Notes under the pieces: generated by a model
Seen by the model: the letters and a program-made list of their open reading frames with translations, nothing else
Databases searched by the model: none
What the model was told of the DNA's origin: nothing
DNA from: Tolypocladium sp. Sup5 PDA-1
Lineage: Eukaryota; Ascomycota; Sordariomycetes; Hypocreales; Ophiocordycipitaceae
Assembly (NCBI GenBank): GCA_000750105.3
Contig: JPHH03000018.1
Span: 310,001-374,000, forward strand
Length of the DNA stretch: 64,000 nt
Direction of reading: 5' to 3'
Program-made: the position numbers and the translations under genes
Shown here: positions 54,972-64,000 of the stretch, piece after piece
Layout: every line of letters begins with the position of its first letter
Position numbering within the stretch: position 1 is the stretch's first letter

Positions 54972-56826
54972 ATGACACGAGTACAGCCGGGGCAGCGCAA
55001 GCGGGCGAGAGTCCCAAAGGTGCGGACGGGATGTAAAACGTGCAAGTAAGTGAGCCAAGCGACATCCTTGGCGCGTTAATCGGCCTTGAGCTGACTTGTA
55101 ATTCTAGAAGTTGGCCGCCCTTGTCTGAGCCGTTGAATGAGAATCAGGAATGTTGACTCGTGCCATGTTCAGTTCGACGAGTCAAATGCGATGAAGCACA
55201 GCCTTCCTGCCTGCGATGCAAGTTCCCTTCGATGGAAGATTAGTGTTTGTACAAGTCTAACCAAAGATCAACTCCTCAGGCACCTCCACTGGCCGCATCT
55301 GTGATGGCTATGAGCCACACTTGCAAGGTTCCGGCCCTGTCCCCGGACGTTCATGTACGGACGACTTGGGACTCGTCCGCATCGGGACTACCCTCGGCAC
55401 CAGCGGGCAAGAGGCACGATGCCTCCAGTTCTTCACCGAGAAGACCCTCGTTCAGCTCCAGACATTCTTCCCCGACGATCTATGGGGCAGATACATGCTG
55501 CAGATAGCGCACTCGGAGAGCTGCATCCGACACGCGCTCATTGCGCTGTCTTCGTACCATGAGCGGTACGTCGATGGGCGGGTGCAAGACGGCGAGGCGC
55601 CCTTTGCTTTGAGCCGGTACAACTTGGCCATCAAGGGGCTTACCGGGAGTAATGGACAGCAGTCGCCGTACATTAACCTGATTTCTTGCCTAATCTTTAT
55701 CTGTGTCGAGGTACGCTCCTGGTGCGGTGGCTATGTTGCGTAAGATCTATCATGTTTAACATTTATTACTAGATCCTTCAAGGAAACCATCCATTAGCCA
55801 TTAACCTTTTTAGGTATGGCTACAAAATCATCCGGGAGTTGAGACAGAAGCCGGGAACTGGAAGCCGTGTGGCGCCGAGAGGAATAAGCAGCCCAACTGA
55901 GACCGGCCTTGAAAGCATTATCCGTCTTGTCGAGGTGTACTTTCATCGTCTCGGGGTTCAAATACTAATGGTAAGGCCATCAATCTTACGTTTCCTAGCG
56001 ACATCCCAAGTCAATACTAATAACATCTCCCTCTCGCCAGCTACTTGGAGCTGTAGCTCCCGAGATCGCCCCGTCCGTCATCGTAGGTTACCTTCGGTCA
56101 GACGTCCCCCGCGGGACCACGTTCAAATCACTCTCAGACGCACGAGAAGAGCTCCTCGAGCTGGTCCTGGGGCAATTCGAAGTCATACACATGAACAAGG
56201 CGGAACATGCGGCATACATTGACAAGCTGGAGCAATGGTCTATGAGCTTTGAGGCCTTCGTTACGTCGAAGCAGCGTGAGTTGGCCTTGACTGCTGCTGA
56301 GAAGAGAACCGTTGCGCTTCTGGAGCTGCACAGGCAAAACATTTCCGTCAACATGATCAGCTTTATTCCCGGCAATCATGAAGGAGGGCGTGACTTGCTG
56401 ATGTGGGATGAGTTCACAGACGAGTTCAGCAAGATGGTCGACAACGCCGCGCTTGCTGTGGGGCTAGATCAGGATGATTCTTCCAGCAAACAGCAGCCGC
56501 AATTCCATTTGGACTTTGGCATCACAACCGCTCTGATATCCGTCGCTGGGAAGTGCCGGGACCCCTTGATCCGGCGAAAGGCCATATGCTTGATGCTGAC
56601 GGAGCCGATCCAGGAGGGAATATGGAGCTCGGCCCTGGCGGCGAGGGTTGCGCACCGTGTCATGTCCATGGAGGAGAGAGGTCAAGTTGTCAGGTCTTGC
56701 AGAGATATCCCGGCAGAGGCTAGACTTCGAGAGTTGCGCGTCTATATCGGCCCTAGCGACAAACGGGCCACGATCAGGTACACCTTTGCGTATGGCGCAA
56801 TGGAGGAAAGTTTTGAGTGGCAGTAA
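54972..56826 (+). CDS. Zn2Cys6 transcription factor, zinc cluster possibly broken
   Basis: The first exon 54972-55045 encodes a basic start and RTGCKTCK, followed by GTAAGT. The second half of the cluster (RRVKCDEAQPSCLRCK) is at 55177-55223 and the closing CDGYEP at 55303-55320, but I cannot connect the three by in-frame GT...AG introns, and a TAG lies at 55241. From 55321 the body is intact: FFTEKTLVQLQTFFPDDLWG, HALIALSSYHERY, ISCLIFICVE, then introns 55711-55772 and 55971-56040 (phase 0) and a long last exon to 56826 with typical fungal-specific factor sequence. It is either a gene with unusual finger splicing or one that has lost its DNA-binding domain. Target unknown. Confidence 0.72.
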
Positions 56827-56921
56827 GACTCTGGTTATTTCGAATGCTCTTACAACCTCCCTATATCTGATGTGAACAACATCGGCAAGCCCATTGTGTA
56901 TCTTTCATATGAAATATAACA

Positions 56922-57670
56922 TCAGAAAGTGTCCTGGGATCTCATGTTTCTTTTCGCCCTCCACAGCCGAATTTGCAGCACTGTGTACTGCACGGCGCAA
57001 AGTATAGTAAACCCTACAAACACCCAAAAAGTAATTTCAGAGCTGTATATGTATGCTTTTCCAGCAGCGCTGTTCAATACCAGAACTGTGCTGTGATTCT
57101 TCGGCACCTCGGTAATGGGTTGTGCAGGTCCTCCTGAAGTGGGAGAGAGTCCATACAACTTATTCGCAATCGTTGGAAGGAACGAGTCCGCATGAGCAAT
57201 GAGGTCTGCGCAAAAGTCGCTCGACTGTTTGTCGTCTATTAGCCTTGTGGCCCGGCGACTCGAGATGAATAGAGGCAGCTTACCAAGTTGGCGAAACAGA
57301 GTGAGAGAAGGGTCAACTGATTTGCGGTCTGGGATTGATCGTTTGCTACTGCAGCCAGTTGAACCGACTCAGCGGCGAAGATGGCAGCTGCTATAGGCAA
57401 CAGCACGATGGCGGCAAAGCCCAATATTATATCTGACAACGACTTTGCTTCCTGAAATGATCCAAATGTTTTCCGAACTTTTTGGTTTCCCCTCATCATC
57501 GCCCATTTCTTGTCCGAGTCCTGCTTCGATTGCGGGTCGGGCGGAGGGGCTTGTTCTCCCTCGTTCATATCCAGCTGCGTATCCAGCTGTGTCGTCGCGT
57601 TGGCTACCGGAGCTTTGGCAGGAGAGAGCTGGAAAGAATTTCCATCATATTGTGGCTGGTAACTTGGCAT
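56922..57670 (-). CDS. Small membrane protein, two exons
   Basis: Exons 57670-57284 and 57224-56922, intron GTAAGC...CAG (phase 0), 229 aa. The N-terminal 65 residues are polar with a Pro/Asp/Gln-rich stretch. Then come VRKTFGSFQEAKSLSDIILG and a hydrophobic segment AAIVLLPIAAAIFAAE, a second weaker one (QLTLLSLCFANL), a loop with NHSTVLVLN, and a third membrane segment (EITFWVFVGFTILCAVQYTV), closing with a basic tail. The plan resembles fungal membrane proteins of unknown function. It lies tail-to-tail with the regulator at 54972-56826. Confidence 0.65.
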
Positions 57671-59156
57671 TGTTTGTTGTTGGCAGATTTATGTTGAAGC
57701 GTAGGAACCAAAGATGGGGTGGGATTGGCAGAATTCTGGAGTCCCGACGTAATACACCTTCGGCATCGCGTACCTCCGACAGCAAGGCAATCCGTATCTG
57801 GCCAGCTATCCCATCGAGTTGGGTGGAAGAACCGGGGTTGGATAATTGCACCGGCTCGAAGCAGTAGTGATTCGTTGTTACAGCATCAGCTGAATACGAG
57901 TGGTACTGCAGGCCCGCAGCCGTCGTAAAGCGGCCAATGGAAAGTGCAATGAACTATCTGCAGAGGATAGAACAAAGTTCCGTGTCCCTTGCAAACTGGA
58001 ACAAGCGGCATCGTCGCCCCGCTGTGTGGAGCTCCTAGACGTCTTTGGGGTCTCATTTTGTGTGAGAGTGAGCCACCTACCTGTTGGTCGCAGAGGAAGA
58101 ACGGATCTCAGCATCCATGCGACGAAGATCTCACGATCCAGGATGCCGCAGCTCGAATTACAAATACCTTAGAAAAGACAAGCGCTTACGCCTGTCGGCA
58201 ACCCGCCGCTCTGCGCATGTGTGCATCTCCTGGATCGTTGGCTTTAGCGCAGGCTCACCTGGGCACGAAGTGCCGAGAGTGGCAGATGTCTGACATTCGG
58301 CCTAACGGTCGTTGCCAGTGCTGGTCCAGCTTCTTGCCATGTTGCCGGTGATTTGTCCGTTCGTTTGGGTTGGCAAGGCGGTATCCTGCAGTTGGTCGTC
58401 GAGCTTCAGGCGATTGTTACATTATTCGGCAACTCAAGTATGTTGTCACCATCAGGTTCTGAAATTGGGATGATGATAGGCGCCTGGTTATTGTTCGTTG
58501 AGCCTGACTTGATGCCAGGTTGACTATATAAAGCGGCCGTAGTCAGCGACGTCCTTGCGCAGGTTATCCACGACGGTGCCTGCTTGGCAGGCTCCTCCTC
58601 GTCTGCTAACTGGCAGCCAATTCTCTTCATCGCGTCGGCATATGCACCGCTATATGCGTCGGGTCCTTTGGCTGGCCACTCAACACGCCTGCTTAGTGCG
58701 TTCTAAGACAGACTGTCTTATTCCCTCTGTTCTGTTCACACTATAGCACAAGTAACGTATAAATTATGCGCAAGCTCTTACAGCACTTTCTGACACTCAT
58801 TCTTCCCAATCTCTCCTCTGCTCGCTCTCCAACCCTTTCAGCGCCTGTTATCCCATTCTCTACCGACACTAAAAGTTAACATTCGCCCACCAGAAGCAAA
58901 CATGTTCTCATTCCTACGCGTGCCGGATGTGACGAGGGCCGGATGTAGAAGCGCTATTCTGTCACGGAGAAGACGGAGGAAAGGATAGAGCGCGGAAAGA
59001 TGGATCGGGAGGAGAGGCGAGTAACTCGGCTTCCCGGAGACGGGAATAGCGACTCACCAGAAGGCTTGACGCGAAAGTAAATGATGTTGAGAACCAAATT
59101 CAGTTCCTTGGTCTGATTCTGGCCGATTATTCCGAGCTTAACAAATTATAGCAGGT
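57671..59156. other. Intergenic 1.5 kb
   Basis: No supported gene. Short frames at 57878-58351 and 58406-58746 have no domain. CT-rich stretches lie around 58800-58860. Confidence 0.4.
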
Positions 59157-60531
59157 CTATCTCGAAATCTGTAGCGGAAACCTCCGCATAAGGTGCTTGA
59201 GAGGTAGCCATACGACCTCCAACGACGACAGTATCATGAAAGACCCCACAAACAATATAAGGGGCTCGAATTTCCCTAGCCCATATCCGGAGGTGATGGG
59301 CCCTTTTAACAGGCTGGCAGAGATGGGACCCGTGACAATGTTTCCAATGCCCTTTCCAAACGCCATCAGACTGTATACCGTCTGCGGGTCCTCGGACAGC
59401 AGCGAGCCAAACTTGGGCCAAAAGACAATGTATGCCCCCGCGAATGAGCCATAGATGAAGGAAAACGCAAGCAGCCCCGCCAGAGAATGGGCGAGGCCCC
59501 AGATGGTCAGTGTGGCAAGGCCTGCCGCAAAAGTCGAGACAAAGACGAGGACGTGGATGTTGTTGTATCGATCGGAGAGGTGACCAAAGGCCACCTGACC
59601 AATAACACAAGCCATGTTGTTGACGGCCAATATCAACGCGCCCATCGAACCGGAAAGACCAATAACGGAGGCAAAGGTGGGCAGGTATAGAGACGGAATG
59701 TAGTACCCAAGGCCTTGAAAAAGGTTCGAGATCGCAAAGAACCAGAACAGAGGGTGGCGGAAGAAGCTCAAGTCAACGGCACGCAGGGCACCGCTATTGG
59801 AAGGCGGGAGTCGTGGTCGGAGGAGAAGCAGGGCGGGTACCAGCCCGACGAACTGCGCAATGGCAATGACACGCAAGGTCGTGCGATATCCCGTCGTCGA
59901 CAAGAGCCACTCGAGAAGAAACGGCAGCCCGGCACCGCTGACACCGCCGCCCGCGTACAAGACTCCATACGCGAGGCCCCGTCGCTGCACGAACCACTCA
60001 TTCAGCATACTCAGGACGGGAAAGTAGAGCATGAGAAAACCGAGTCCATAAAGAACGCCTTGTGTCGCAATGAGCCCCGAAACGGAGCTCATCATGGACG
60101 CGGCGAGGAGCGAGACGGCGCAAATGGCCCATCCGGTCGCGACAATGTATCGCTGCCACCATTGGAACCGTCTCACCAGGGGGGCTGCCAGCGGTGCGCC
60201 GAGAAAGTATATGCTTGTTGCGACTGTTCCGATGGCGGCAATATTGGGGTTGTCCGCGAATTCTGGCTGCCGGGAGTAGTACTCTTGGAACACGCCAAAG
60301 GCCAAGGGGAATCCTGTCATGTCACTAGATTTAGACAGTGTATGCGCGGAGGCTATCAGTAGGAGACGCACCCCAGAGTAGAGCTTCAACTAGAAAGCAT
60401 CCGAGCAAGTATTTCCACGCCCCGGGTCCCTCATCGGTCGGCGGGAGGACCGGGATGAGATGCCCTTGCTCCTCCTCTGCCTCTTGCGCTAGCCTAGGCG
60501 TCGCAGGGACAGGCTGCAGCTGAATAGACAT
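59157..60531 (-). CDS. MFS transporter, monocarboxylate-porter type
   Basis: Exons 60531-60372 and 60313-59157 joined by intron GTGCGT...CAG (phase 1), 438 aa. A cytoplasmic N-tail of about 40 residues is followed by twelve hydrophobic segments. FPLAFGVFQEYYSRQPEF after the first helix is the family's GxFxxxY pattern; VRRFQWWQRY follows helix 2, and FGHLSDRYNN is the mid-protein MFS loop motif. It matches fungal MCT-like (SLC16-type) transporters, which sit in the plasma membrane and carry monocarboxylates or unknown small molecules; the substrate is not readable. A frame open upstream to 60729 is less likely to be coding, since ATG 60531 gives the normal start. Confidence 0.9.
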
Positions 60532-61337
60532 TCCGCGAGACGAATAATTGATTCGGCCGGATATGTTGATGCAACATAGCCAGACACCTTCTGCAAACCT
60601 AGAATGCCATCTATATATATGGCGCTTACCCGGCGCGGGGCCCGTGGGTAGCCGCCGATCGCGGGATGACTTGGGCTGCTCGGCAGGTAAAGATGGAGCA
60701 TGTAGATGAAGGGCGTCCTTGAAAGGCATTTAAGAATGATAGAGAGTTTCCGCGGACGCCGTAGAGGAGTTGGAGCTGCAGCCGGAATCGGAGGCGGCCC
60801 AACTTTAGTGTGCAGAATGTGGAGCTTCCAGAAGGTTAATAACGTAACTGACTCTAGAGTATGTGTCGAGATTTAATAATAGCAGATGCCATCACGTCAT
60901 GGCTTCTATCTATAATTCATACATTATGGCCTTCAATGCATGCGACTTGGATAAGGGTAGATGTGAGTCTACCTTCTAGAACCCACCCATTCCCTTTCTT
61001 TAGATGTCAACCGACGACTTGGCCTACAGTACCATTGATACGTGGGGATTGTGGGCGGTTTGTTCTATTGCACTGGCGGCGCGAAGGAGACTGGCTTCCT
61101 GGAGGAGACACTACGAGTTAATTGAAGGGCTTTGCTGGAACATCACGACCGGCAATGACAATGAGTCGACCACCTAGCAGTAAAGGGACAAGCTAGAGGG
61201 CAACAAGTCCGCCCGCCCACGCGCGACAGAGTAACCATTGCAGCGGTGGCAGCTCTATTGTTGACAAGTAGATCGCCCTAGTCCTCGCCGCTAGGCAACG
61301 GCGCTAGGCTTCGGCGTCCGTTTGAGCTGCTCTAGCC
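60532..61337. other. Intergenic
   Basis: MFS promoter side with a TATATATA tract at 60612-60619. The frame 60861-61121 (+) has no domain. Confidence 0.4.
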
Positions 61338-61884
61338 TTACTTTAAACATTTCTCGAAGGACGTTGCGACCGACGCGCTCGAGTGGCCTTGGCATGAACG
61401 GTGACGGAAGCGCAACTGAAGGAAGTCCGCTTCCGCTGCGACGCACTTGTCCAGGAATGCAGTCAGGGATTTCTCAAGGCCTTGCAGTACCTCTTCTGAC
61501 GGATGCCTCATTGTTTTCCTTGAGGCTCGCAAAACTTCCAAGGCGCTCAACACTCCTAGGATCCATCAAATCGGTCGCCCATGTTAGCGATTAACGGTAG
61601 CCCTCCAACATACTTTGTGTCTGAACGCAGGATTTACCTGTAGGCTGTGTGTCTAGGTAACTGCCTAGACCAATAGGAGCGATTTTATTATCTTGGCCGG
61701 GGAAACTAGCAAAGATGTTGCCCATCTCATCTATCTTCACTTGACAGCCGATGGTCCTGGCTTGCAAACAGAAGTAGTCCCGCACCAACTTATCATCTTC
61801 AGTAAGAGCTAACCTGGCAATTCCATAGCTATTCGGGATAGCACTAAATTCCGCTGTGGAATGAATTCTTCCCAAAGACGTCAC
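61338..61884 (-). pseudogene. M20-family amidohydrolase (N-carbamoyl-amino-acid hydrolase-like) remnant
   Basis: The N-terminal part of a zinc amidohydrolase: RIHSTAEFSAIPNSYGIARL, VKIDEMGNIFASFPGQDNK and the metal-site motif IGLGSYLDTQPTG, where the first His of GSHLDTQ is Tyr here. After a probable intron (GTAAAT...) the text resumes as RFDG, then a one-base shift, then LGVLSALEVLRASRK. Family members continue for another 300 residues; here the similarity stops near 61500. Truncation, a frameshift and loss of a metal ligand mark it as dead. Confidence 0.7.
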
Positions 61885-62666
61885 TGATTGATGCTGACTG
61901 ACCGGTTCAGGAGACTCGTTTTCTCCTGGACATCATCGTGCTTATTGACTACTTATGAGTCAACAAATGCCCCGCAATTATTCTTCTGAGACGGCTTACG
62001 CACTGCCTAGGTCTGCGAACAGTAGCTTGACAGTGAAGTGGTCTCCGAAGAGCACCTCTCCGAACGTCGGGATGAAGGGGAAGAAAATAGCTGCTCGGCC
62101 GACGGTATCAATCTACCAGACATGGTTGAATGGGGCTAATAGAAACGGGAGTATGATACAAAAGATCAAGGGGTTTCAAAAGCCATGCCTTTCGTCAAGT
62201 TGCTTGATAAGATCAGAGTTGGCGGGTAGCGCTCAGGGTCATGAAAAGTAAACCACCAAGCTTCGTCAAGACGGTTGCCAGTGGTGGATCAACGCCGGAA
62301 AATAAACAGCAAGGCCCCGGATATTCTCCCGCATCAATTTGAGAGATGCCATGAAACGCGGCTGTACAAGATACAAGTGTCATGCATCTGCAAGAAAGCT
62401 AAGGATTCATTGTACTTGTGCGCACACTTCTGCGGTATCCCTGTCATTACTATCTTTCGCGTATGACTGTGCATGGGTAGTCATGGCTAGCCTGAATGAA
62501 GACTTCAGCCGTAGAGGAAGTTTTGACCCTGTCGACGCAAGGGTTCAGCGTGAAGAACTTGCGCCGCTATGAGCATCAATGAGGGCGTGCACTTTGGTAG
62601 ACGTGTTCTGCCTGACCTCGCGACGGCAGAGAGTTAGGCTGAGCATTACTGCACAGGAAACAAATA
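61885..62666. other. Intergenic
   Basis: No supported gene. Frames at 61955-62466 (+) have no domain. Contains the 3' flank of the MFS gene at 62667. Confidence 0.4.
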
Positions 62667-64000
62667 CTAGGGCCCACGATCCTCGTTTGTGGGCTTCGGC
62701 TCGTCTCGGAGGCAAACAAAAGACAGAGCCAACGCCCCGCAACCAAAAAGGCCGGCCACGATGGCGAACGGCATGCCAATCCATGCAGATCCCAAGCCGA
62801 GCCCCCAACGAAATGAAGCTGCAAGTACTGGACCTGCAACAAGCCCACCAAGGGACGACATGAAGCCTAGAGCTGAGTAAAGCATTCCCGCTTCGTCTGG
62901 GCGGCCCAAATTTGTCACGAGACTCCGCGCGGCAGGGGCAAACCCCAAGCCGAGAGCAAACATGACCACTCCAAACAAAGCCAGAAAAGCTGAAAGTGAG
63001 GCTGAGATGAGAAGAGATCCGAGCGTAGACAAACAAATCGAAACTCGACTGATGAAGAGATCATTGGTGTCAGTGCTCCAGCCATGCCTCTCTAGGATTT
63101 TGGTCAGGGCTGGCAAGAGGACCAGCAACAAGACAAGATTGATCGCGCCACGAAGAGCGAGTAAAAGACTAGCCTATAAGCAGTCAATACGATGATGGAC
63201 ATACGTACATATATGGAGAGCGTTGTTCGACGATGATACCTTTTGATATCTCCAGGTGAAACGTATCCGAAAATACTGGAGCAAGAAGCTACTTGACTGG
63301 CGTCCCAAGGCACCAGCAAAAAACGCCAATAGCACGGCGATAACATTGCGCTTCAGGAGCGGTTGAACTTTGGACATGGCATCGGACCATTCTGCGGATG
63401 GCTCGGCGTCATCGTTATTCGACCGACAACTATCAGGGCTGATTGAAGACGGACTAGGCCCGGGGCGTGCCTTCGCCAGCGTCTCCGGGAGAAACACAGC
63501 TGCAATGATTGCTCCAGATAATGATAATGCACCTGAAATAATATACGGTATCCACGGGTCCTTGGACATGAGAAACGCGCTGAGTGGGGTGCCGAGGATG
63601 TCGCCGATCAGGATGCAGGCGGACATGAGAAAAAACAGGCTGCCTCGCCGGCTGGCGGGAGCAACATCGGCGACAATGAGGTAGATCATGGCAGAAGCGA
63701 CAGCATCGCCTCCGCCAATGAGTCTCGCTGCCGAGGTAGCCCAGATTAGACGTGGAGGGAAGATGTGCGAATACCATAGTACAGCCTTGGCGAGCACGTC
63801 TTGGAAGAATATTCCCATCATACTTAGCACGAGAACCGGCCTGCGCCCAAGTCTATCAGCGAGTATGCCACATGGTACGGCGATGAGGAGGCCTGGGATG
63901 AGGTTGAATGTGTTGAGAAGCTGAGTCACAGTCGCCAGCTCGGTTTGAACCGGCGTCGACGAGCAATCGCGGTGCATCTCTGGGGTCCGAGAAGCGTAGT
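62667..64000 (-). CDS. MFS transporter (5' end beyond window edge)
   Basis: Two exons in the window: to 63240, and 63173-62667, joined by intron 63239-63174 (GTATCA...TAG, phase 0). The first exon is open to the window end; SSTPVQTELATVTQLLNTFN is a pre-helix segment, so the true start with helix 1 is further right. GILADRLGRRPVLVLSMMG is the classic MFS loop 2-3 motif. About ten further hydrophobic segments follow, with the central polar loop (PGPSPSSISPDSCRSNNDD) between the halves. Layout resembles fungal DHA-type efflux or vacuolar MFS proteins. Substrate unknown. Confidence 0.88.

Overview
The window looks like chromosomal DNA of a filamentous ascomycete (Pezizomycotina), possibly Hypocreales. 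Genes carry short (about 40-120 nt) GT...AG introns, often with CTAAC/CTAAT-like branch sites. Zn2Cys6 regulators, a YAT-type amino-acid permease, NACHT-ankyrin NLRs, NF-X1-type helicases and small secreted cysteine-rich proteins are typical fungal families. Several repeats and pseudogenes carry stops that are nearly all TAA/TAG where CAA/CAG is expected (CpA to TpA), the signature of repeat-induced point mutation (RIP). There is nothing prokaryotic such as operons or CRISPR, and no tRNA or rRNA gene was seen.

Layout. 0-10 kb is fairly ordinary: an amino-acid permease cut by the window edge, a Zn2Cys6 regulator, an aldehyde dehydrogenase split by a solo LTR with a perfect 5-bp target duplication, and a low-specificity threonine aldolase. 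Two related TA-flanked inverted-repeat elements (MITE-like) lie at 2.6 and 10.5 kb. 11-29 kb holds candidate secreted proteins separated by gene-poor, RIP-damaged DNA: an ADP-ribosyltransferase-like protein with an Ala/Glu tail, a seven-exon 17-cysteine protein, a two-domain secreted protein with dibasic processing sites and a Ser/Thr-alternating segment, an 88-aa eight-cysteine protein, and a decayed BBE-like flavin oxidase.

29-46 kb is repeat territory: LTR-like repeats, a chromodomain remnant, a 15-bp minisatellite, a nearly full-length NF-X1-finger helicase pseudogene with about 20 TAA/TAG stops, and a Ty1/Copia element inserted in its 5' part. The other end of the Copia element abuts a 5'-truncated NB-ARC/NACHT/ankyrin gene (46-49.3 kb). 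51-54 kb has further small secreted candidates, one with a frameshift right after the start codon. 55-64 kb returns to ordinary genes: a Zn2Cys6 regulator whose finger cannot be spliced in frame, a small membrane protein, a monocarboxylate-type MFS transporter, an M20 amidohydrolase remnant and a second MFS transporter cut by the window edge.

The overall picture is an accessory, transposon-rich compartment with effector-like genes between two metabolic or transport flanks. All functions are read from sequence motifs alone; no alignment or database search was run.
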